This document shows positions 14,897 to 19,725 of a DNA stretch of 19,725 nucleotides, piece by piece (within the stretch, counting starts at the first letter, position 1; each line of letters starts with the position of its first letter). The DNA is from Methanobacterium sp. Its GTDB lineage: Archaea; Methanobacteriota; Methanobacteria; Methanobacteriales; Methanobacteriaceae. The DNA is taken from assembly GCA_021372715.1 (NCBI GenBank), contig JAJFTX010000149.1, positions 1 to 19,725 on the forward strand, read 5' to 3'. The position numbers were made by a program, and so were the translations under genes. Below the pieces are notes generated by a model. That model made no database searches. It had not been told where the DNA came from and worked only from the letters and a program-made list of their open reading frames with translations.

Positions 14897-15907
14897 ATGA
14901 CTAGACATCACCAACCAAGAAAAGGATCAATTGCATATAGTCCTAGGAAGAGAGCGGCTAAGGAATCACCAAAAACCAGCTCCTGGCCGGAAATTGAAGA
15001 ACTAGGGCTTTTAGGATTTCCCGGCTATAAAGTGGGAATGACCCATGTAACCATGTTGGACAATGCAAAGAACTCACCAACAGAAGGAATGGAAATAAGC
15101 AAACCAGTAACCATACTGGAAACTCCCCCAGTTGTAGTAATGGCTGTGAGAGCCTACCGTAAGGATACTTATGGTCTGGCAACCATGACCGACATTCTTG
15201 CAGGGGACCTGGATGAGGATCTGGAAAGAACCATAAGCTTACCAGATGATTATGATCCTAAAGCACGAATAGAAGAATTAAAGAAGAAATTAGATGAAGT
15301 AGAAGATATAAGACTTTTAATCCACACCAAACCCCGATTAACCAGTGTTCCTAAGAAGAAACCGGAAATACTGGAATGTGGAATTGGAGGTACCAGTGTG
15401 GAAGAGAAACTGGATTATGCCCTTGAGGTATTGGGATCTGAAATCAATTATGGAGATGCATTTACCAATGGAGAACATGTGGACGCCATAGCAGTTACCA
15501 AGGGAAAAGGATTCCAAGGACCAGTTAAACGATATGGTATCCGAATACAATATGGAAAAGCTAAAAGAAGCAGTAAAGCTAGAGTTGTAGGTTCAATTGG
15601 ACCATGGACACCTTCCAGAACCATGTGGACAGTACCTATGGCTGGTCAGATGGGCTATCATAAAAGAACCGAGCATAATAAGAAGATCCTGAAAATTGGT
15701 GACGTATCAGAAGTGGATGACGTCAACCCCCAGGGTGGATTTGTAAAATATGGACTGGTAAAAAACAACTACGTCATTTTAGCAGGATCCGTACCCGGAC
15801 CATCAAAACGTCTTGTAATGCTCAGAAAAGCTATAAGACCTCATGGAAAACATAATGACCCTGCTCAGGTATCATTTATCAGCACAGCTTCTAAACAGGG
15901 AGTTTAA
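14897..15907 (+). CDS. rpl3: Large subunit ribosomal protein uL3
   Basis: The 336-residue protein is archaeal uL3, one of the first proteins to bind 23S rRNA, with an extension reaching toward the peptidyl transferase centre. It begins MTRHHQPRKGSIAYSPRKRA and contains GYKVGMTH (44-51), KGKGFQGPVKRYG and MAGQMGYHKRTEHN, all conserved in the archaeal/eukaryotic form. The length matches archaeal uL3, which is longer than the bacterial form. GGAGG at 14883-14887 gives a strong ribosome binding site before the ATG. It is the first of seven ribosomal protein genes in the standard archaeal order, 65 bp ahead of the uL4 gene. Confidence 0.97.
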   Translation: MTRHHQPRKGSIAYSPRKRAAKESPKTSSWPEIEELGLLGFPGYKVGMTHVTMLDNAKNSPTEGMEISKPVTILETPPVVVMAVRAYRKDTYGLATMTDILAGDLDEDLERTISLPDDYDPKARIEELKKKLDEVEDIRLLIHTKPRLTSVPKKKPEILECGIGGTSVEEKLDYALEVLGSEINYGDAFTNGEHVDAIAVTKGKGFQGPVKRYGIRIQYGKAKRSSKARVVGSIGPWTPSRTMWTVPMAGQMGYHKRTEHNKKILKIGDVSEVDDVNPQGGFVKYGLVKNNYVILAGSVPGPSKRLVMLRKAIRPHGKHNDPAQVSFISTASKQGV

Positions 15908-15972
15908 AATAATTAAAATCAAATTAACAGTCACATTGAAGATATAAAGATATGATTAAAGAGTGATTTAAA

Positions 15973-16761
15973 ATGACGAAAATCAAGGTTTACTCATTGG
16001 AAGGTGAAGAAATAGATGAAATTGAACTTCCTGATATTTTTACAGAAGAATTTAGGCCTGATCTCATAAAAAGAGCTGTAATATCTTCTCAAACGGCCAG
16101 AATCCAACCATGGGGAACTGATCCTATGGCTGGAAAGCGAACCTCTGCAGAATCATTTGGAGCTGGTCGAGGTGCAGCTATGGTTCCCCGAGTAAAGGGT
16201 TCCAGACACCCCGCCGGATCTAAAGGGGCTTTCGTACCCCATGCAGTGGGTGGTAGAAGAGCGCATCCACCAAGAGCTGCTCGGATCATCCATGAGAAAA
16301 TAAACAAAAAGGAAAGGAGATTAGCCATCAGATCTGCAGTTGCCGCAACCGGAAATCCAGATTTGGTAGAATCAAGAGGTCATTACACAGAAAATGTTGT
16401 CCAAATACCCCTAGTAGTGGATGATGAATTGTGCAAGGTTAAGCGAACCAGTGATACCAGAGAAATCATGAAAAAACTGGGTGTAATGGATGATATTGTA
16501 AGAGCGAAATCAGGACGAAAAATACGGGCCGGTAGAGGTAAAACAAGGGGAAGAAAATACAAAACTCCAAAAGGACCTTTACTGGTTGTTGGAGAAGATA
16601 AAGGAATAAGTTTAGGCGCTAGAAACCATCCAGGTGTGGATATAGTGGTGGTGGATAACCTTAACGCAGAATTGCTTGCCCCGGGAACTCATCCTGGAAG
16701 ACTTACCATATACACAAAATCAGCCATTGAAAGATTAGGAGAATTATTCCAAAATAAATAA
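15973..16761 (+). CDS. rpl4: Large subunit ribosomal protein uL4 (archaeal L4/L1e)
   Basis: The 262-residue protein is archaeal uL4, which binds 23S rRNA and lines the exit tunnel. It opens with MTKIKVYSLEGEEIDEIELP and has the basic loop that enters the ribosome (WGTDPMAGKRTSAES through PRVKGSRHPAG) and GKTRGRKYKTPKGPLLV near the C-terminal third. The size is normal for archaea. The site GAGTGA at 15961-15966 precedes the ATG. It ends 20 bp before the uL23 gene, indicating co-transcription. Confidence 0.97.
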   Translation: MTKIKVYSLEGEEIDEIELPDIFTEEFRPDLIKRAVISSQTARIQPWGTDPMAGKRTSAESFGAGRGAAMVPRVKGSRHPAGSKGAFVPHAVGGRRAHPPRAARIIHEKINKKERRLAIRSAVAATGNPDLVESRGHYTENVVQIPLVVDDELCKVKRTSDTREIMKKLGVMDDIVRAKSGRKIRAGRGKTRGRKYKTPKGPLLVVGEDKGISLGARNHPGVDIVVVDNLNAELLAPGTHPGRLTIYTKSAIERLGELFQNK

Positions 16762-16781
16762 ATGCTTAGGATGTATAAAAA

Positions 16782-17042
16782 ATGGATTCTTATTCAATAA
16801 TAATAAAACCACATTTAACAGAAAAAAGTATGAATGCCATTGATCAGAACAATGAATTATCCTTCGTAGTTAGAAGGACGGCCAGCAAATCACAGATAAA
16901 AACGGCCTTTGAAGATCTATACGCTGTTAAGGTGGAAAGGGTCAACACCCAGATCACTTCTCACGGTGAAAAAATGGCCTATATAAAACTAGAAGCCGAA
17001 CACAGTGCAGAAGATATAGCAGTTAAAATGGGAGTATTCTAA
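16782..17042 (+). CDS. rpl23: Large subunit ribosomal protein uL23
   Basis: The 86-residue protein is the short archaeal uL23, which sits at the tunnel exit and forms the docking site for SRP. Conserved stretches include IIIKPHLTEKSMNAI (5-19), SFVVRRTASKSQIKTAFEDLY and the C-terminal KMAYIKL. Its ribosome binding site is modest (AGGATG). It lies between uL4 and uL2 as in other archaea. Confidence 0.97.
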   Translation: MDSYSIIIKPHLTEKSMNAIDQNNELSFVVRRTASKSQIKTAFEDLYAVKVERVNTQITSHGEKMAYIKLEAEHSAEDIAVKMGVF

Positions 17043-17086
17043 TAATAATTTTATGATAATAACATTCCTAATGGAGGAAAAATAAA

Positions 17087-17812
17087 ATGGGAAAAAGATT
17101 GATAATTCAGAGGAGAGGACGAGGAACTCCCACATATAAAAGTGCATCCCACAGATTTAAAGGAAGGATCGCTTATCGATATTATGATGATATAGAAAAA
17201 GAAGGAAGCCTCCAGGGTAAAGTGGTGGACATCATCCACGATCCCGGAAGAAGCGCCCCGGTGGCGTTGGTTAACTTCGAAAACGATGAAAAATTACTTA
17301 TTTTAGCACCAGAAAGTATTAAAATTAACGATGATATAGCCTGCGGAGTATCAGCACCCATAAGCCCTGGTAATTCCCTACCACTAGCTGAAATTCCGGA
17401 AGGTACCCCTCTTTATAACATTGAGAAAAACCCAGGAGATGGCGGTAAATTCGTCAGAGCTTCTGGTACTTACGCTTCTTTGATCACTCATGATGTTGGT
17501 AAGGCTATCCTAGAATTACCATCTGGTGAATTAAAGGCATTCAACCCCCAATGCAGAGCCACCATAGGAGTGGTAGCTGGAGGAGGAAGAAAAGAGAAAC
17601 CATTCCTTAAAGCAGGGAACAGACACTACGCTATGAAAGCTAAAGGTAAGAAGAGTGTAGGTGTGAGAGGAGTGGCCATGAACGCAGTAGACCACCCTCA
17701 CGGTGGAGGAAATAGACAGCATCCTGGAAGGCCAACCACCATATCCAGACATGCACCACCAGGTAGAAAAGTGGGTTCCATCGCTGCTAAACGAACAGGA
17801 AAAAGAAGATAG
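17087..17812 (+). CDS. rpl2: Large subunit ribosomal protein uL2
   Basis: The 241-residue protein is archaeal uL2, needed for subunit association and peptidyl transferase centre assembly. It starts MGKRLIIQRRGRGTPTYKS and contains VRGVAMNAVDHPHGGG, then RQHPGRPTTISRHAPPGRKV, including the conserved His of the DHPHGGG motif near the active site. The length is typical of archaea. GGAGG precedes the ATG. A 102-bp A/T-rich gap follows, the longest in the cluster, and may hold a processing or internal promoter site. Confidence 0.97.
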   Translation: MGKRLIIQRRGRGTPTYKSASHRFKGRIAYRYYDDIEKEGSLQGKVVDIIHDPGRSAPVALVNFENDEKLLILAPESIKINDDIACGVSAPISPGNSLPLAEIPEGTPLYNIEKNPGDGGKFVRASGTYASLITHDVGKAILELPSGELKAFNPQCRATIGVVAGGGRKEKPFLKAGNRHYAMKAKGKKSVGVRGVAMNAVDHPHGGGNRQHPGRPTTISRHAPPGRKVGSIAAKRTGKRR

Positions 17813-17914
17813 ATCCTGTAAATACAAAATTAATAATCAAATAAATTAGTACATAAAAAAAAGGAAAATTTAGTAAAAATAATAAAATAGACAGATTCAT
17901 GAGGAGGAGACTAA

Positions 17915-18325
17915 TTGGCTAGAAAAGAATTTAGTTATCGCGGTTACACCCTGGAAGAATTACAACAGATGCCACTGGATAATGTTATTCAACTATTCCC
18001 TTCCAGGCAGAGAAGATCCCTGAAGAAAGGCTTTCTTCCCAGACAGAAGAAGGTTTTAGAAAAGATAAGAAAACTTAAAAAAGAAGGAGACCAGGGAGGA
18101 AGGCCCCGTATTATAAAGACTCACTGTCGTGATATGATAATCTTACCAGAGATGGTAGGAATGACCTTTGGAATATACAACGGCAAACAATTTGTGGAAG
18201 TTACTATCCAGCCAGAGATGATTGGCTGCTATTTCGGGGAATTCGCAGTGACCAGACAAAGAGTCCAGCACGGAGACCCGGGTATGGGTGCAACCAGATC
18301 ATCCATGTTCGTACCCCTTAAATAA
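17915..18325 (+). CDS. rps19: Small subunit ribosomal protein uS19, TTG start
   Basis: The 136-residue protein is archaeal uS19 of the small-subunit head, near the tRNA and intersubunit bridges. It contains the N-terminal EFSYRGYTLEELQQMP, the basic QRRSLKKGFLPRQKKV, and the conserved HCRDMIILPEMVGMTFGIYNG and GEFAVTR. The start is TTG at 17915 because GGAGGAG (17902-17908) sits 6 bp before it and ARKEFSYRG follows directly; no in-frame ATG is placed better. An out-of-frame ATG at 17899 opens a seven-codon frame that contains the ribosome binding site and stops at 17920-17922. It is 12 bp from the uL22 gene. Confidence 0.96.
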   Translation: MARKEFSYRGYTLEELQQMPLDNVIQLFPSRQRRSLKKGFLPRQKKVLEKIRKLKKEGDQGGRPRIIKTHCRDMIILPEMVGMTFGIYNGKQFVEVTIQPEMIGCYFGEFAVTRQRVQHGDPGMGATRSSMFVPLK

Positions 18326-18337
18326 GGAGTTAATATC

Positions 18338-18799
18338 ATGGCAAAGATTAAATACGCTTACAATGAGGATATGGCAAAAAAAGCAAAGGCAAGCGGCCGA
18401 TCTCTTAAAATATCCCCTAAACACGCAGTGGAGATATGTAGAACCATACGGGGAATGGAAATTGAAGAGGCCAAGGAATTTTTAGAAGACGTCATAGAAA
18501 TGAAAAAACCAGTCCCCTTTAAAAGATACAATAAAAAGGTTGGACATCGTAAAGGTCTTAAAGGATGGCCTACTGGTCGTTATCCAGTTAAAGCAGCATC
18601 TCAAATTTTAGATGTGCTTATAAATGCTGAAGCTAATGCTGAATATCAGGGATTAGATACAGAAAATCTTAAGATAGAACATATATCCAGTCACCGAGGT
18701 TACGTTATTAGAGGATGGACTCCCCGAGCATTTGGAAGAGCAAGTCCCTTTAACACACCAACCACCCACATACAAGTAATACTAGGGGAGATTCAATGA
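18338..18799 (+). CDS. rpl22: Large subunit ribosomal protein uL22
   Basis: The 153-residue protein is archaeal uL22, whose beta hairpin lines the exit tunnel. Family features include KASGRSLKISPKHAVEICR (16-34), KVGHRKGLKGWPTGRYP and the C-terminal ISSHRGYVIRGWTPRAFGRA. GGAG lies just before the ATG. Its stop codon overlaps the start of the uS3 gene in an ATGA, so the two are translationally coupled. Confidence 0.97.
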   Translation: MAKIKYAYNEDMAKKAKASGRSLKISPKHAVEICRTIRGMEIEEAKEFLEDVIEMKKPVPFKRYNKKVGHRKGLKGWPTGRYPVKAASQILDVLINAEANAEYQGLDTENLKIEHISSHRGYVIRGWTPRAFGRASPFNTPTTHIQVILGEIQ

Positions 18800-19725
18800 T
18801 TGAAAAGGATTTTGTAACAGAAGGTCTTAAAAGGACCAGAATCGATGAATATTTAGAAAAAGAACTGGAAAGAGCCGGTTACGGTGGAATGGAAATTCAA
18901 GTAACACCCCTAGGAACCATGGTGGTGGTTTATGCTGAACGTCCAGGTATGGTTATTGGAAGAGGAGGAAAAACCGTCCGTAGTATAACCCAGAATTTAA
19001 AAAACAACTACGATCTGGAAAATCCCCAGGTAGAAGTTAAAGAAGTGGAAGTACCTGAACTCAATCCCAAGATCATGGCTCATAAAATAGCAGCCATGCT
19101 ACAAAGAGGCATGCACTTTAGGAGAGTGGCATACACAGCCCTCCGAAGAATAATGGGCGCAGGAGCTCAGGGTGTAGAAGTTACCATTTCCGGTAAGATC
19201 AGAGGTTCCAGATCTGCATGTGCCAAATTCATAGATGGATACATTAAGAAATGTGGTGAACCATCCACCCGTTTCGTAAGGGAAGGATTCGCAACAGTCC
19301 AACTTAAACCAGGTGTTCTGGGAATTTATGTAAGGATCATGCCACCAGGAACTGTACTGCCTGATAAAGTTGATATAATAATGCCTGCTGTGGAAGAAAC
19401 TCCTGTGGAGACCATAGTAGAAAGTAAAGAGGAAGAAGAATCTACAGCTGGAGACGTGGAAGTAGCTGAAGAAACAGTATCTGATGAAATTGAAGATGAA
19501 ACAAGCGAAGAAACAGAAGATAACCTGGAAGATATTGAAGAAGAACCAGAAACCAAGGAAGTCAAAGAGACTGTAAAAACAGCGACTAAGAAAGTCGAAG
19601 AGGCTGTAAAACCTAAGGCCAAAGAAGTCAAAGAGGCTGTTAAAGCAGAGACTAAGAAAGTCGAAGAGGCTGTAAAACCTAAGGCCAAAGAAGTCAAAGA
19701 GGCTGTTAAAGCAGAGACTAAGAAA
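18796..19725 (+). CDS. rps3: Small subunit ribosomal protein uS3 with long repetitive C-terminal tail (right end cut)
   Basis: The gene starts at ATG 18796, overlapping the uL22 stop as ATGA, with GGGGAG 5 bp upstream. It is still open at the window edge; 310 codons are visible. Residues 1-200 are normal archaeal uS3: a KH domain with VIGRGGKT (53-60), then RRIMGAGAQGVEV and SGKIRGSRSACAKF, and a normal end near KVDIIMP (191-197). uS3 lies at the mRNA entry channel of the small subunit. Beyond it come about 54 residues (200-253) with 27 Asp/Glu and a single Lys, then from residue 254 tandem 11-residue repeats alternating KEVKEAVKAET and KKVEEAVKPKA. The tail is far longer than the core needs and is probably a charged, helical or disordered extension; its function is unknown. 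Confidence 0.95.
   Translation, partial: MIEKDFVTEGLKRTRIDEYLEKELERAGYGGMEIQVTPLGTMVVVYAERPGMVIGRGGKTVRSITQNLKNNYDLENPQVEVKEVEVPELNPKIMAHKIAAMLQRGMHFRRVAYTALRRIMGAGAQGVEVTISGKIRGSRSACAKFIDGYIKKCGEPSTRFVREGFATVQLKPGVLGIYVRIMPPGTVLPDKVDIIMPAVEETPVETIVESKEEEESTAGDVEVAEETVSDEIEDETSEETEDNLEDIEEEPETKEVKETVKTATKKVEEAVKPKAKEVKEAVKAETKKVEEAVKPKAKEVKEAVKAETKK
19555..19725 (+). repeat. 33-bp tandem repeats (66-bp higher-order unit) in the uS3 gene
   Basis: Five full 33-bp units and the start of a sixth run from 19555 to the window end. Unit boundaries are 19555-19587, 19588-19620, 19621-19653, 19654-19686 and 19687-19719. Units 2 and 4 are identical base for base, and units 3 and 5 are identical, making an exact 66-bp repeat; unit 1 is a diverged copy of units 3 and 5. 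Each unit encodes 11 residues in frame. Identity at the DNA level points to recent duplication. Confidence 0.95.

Noticed and set aside
19326..19697. Long minus-strand open frame rich in Ser, Thr and Ala opposite the uS3 tail
   Set aside because: It is the mirror of the Glu/Lys-coding repeats of uS3, has low complexity and no good start context; uS3 in the plus frame is clearly the gene.
19555..19725. CRISPR-like regular repeat array
   Set aside because: The repeats are contiguous with no unique spacers, keep a reading frame, and lie inside the uS3 coding sequence.

Overview
The window is archaeal and almost certainly from a member of the Methanobacteriales (a Methanobacterium-like methanogen). 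The evidence is an archaeal S10/spc-type ribosomal protein cluster (uL3-uL4-uL23-uL2-uS19-uL22-uS3) preceded by a SPOUT RNA methyltransferase, an archaeal two-subunit pyruvate carboxylase gene (pycA) next to a biotin ligase, several archaea-only families (DUF2070, MJ0158-type PLP enzyme, TIGR00288 NYN protein, METTL5-like methylase), AT-rich intergenic DNA with TATA boxes, and GGAGG/GGTG ribosome binding sites. From memory, the order resembles the stretch of the Methanothermobacter thermautotrophicus genome around its numbering origin (PLP enzyme, biotin ligase, pycA, then the SPOUT protein and ribosomal proteins). That comparison is recall, not a search.

Layout. 1-352 (-): 5' end of an NFACT/Rqc2-type gene, cut by the window edge. 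416-694 (+): small membrane protein (EMC6-like). 767-2587 (-): DUF2070 membrane protein. 2815-4102 (+): fumarate hydratase beta subunit overlapping a DUF6282 metal-dependent hydrolase-like gene. 4252-5094 (+): response regulator with a Cys/His-rich output domain. 5315-5653 (+): unrecognised acidic protein. 5654-6011: 358 bp of non-coding DNA with a strong hairpin and several short repeats. 6012-8792 (+): NYN nuclease-like protein, SelA-like PLP enzyme and RNA 3'-phosphate cyclase. 8890-12844 (-): surface-anchored PIG-L deacetylase, biotin ligase and pycA, the last two forming one transcription unit (pycA first). 12845-13185: divergent promoter region. 13186-13821 (+): METTL5-like RNA methylase. 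14041-19725 (+): SPOUT methylase followed by seven ribosomal protein genes, with uS3 running off the right edge.

How the genes fit together. PycA plus biotin ligase supply oxaloacetate for the incomplete reductive TCA cycle, in which FumB (with an alpha subunit encoded elsewhere) interconverts malate and fumarate. Several genes act on RNA or translation (NFACT ribosome-quality-control protein, RtcA, METTL5-like, SPOUT, NYN, ribosomal proteins).

No phage, IS element, CRISPR array, tRNA or rRNA was seen. Most of the window is ordinary chromosomal backbone, and I do not see a clear new multi-gene system. The most unusual element is the C-terminal tail of uS3: a 54-residue strongly acidic segment followed by exact 33/66-bp tandem repeats encoding Lys/Glu/Ala hendecads, still open at the window edge. 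Other items worth checking are the hairpin at 5716-5761, the dyad at 5211-5244, the Cys/His output domain of the response regulator, the overlap of fumB with the hydrolase gene, and the apparently leaderless start of the ribosomal operon.
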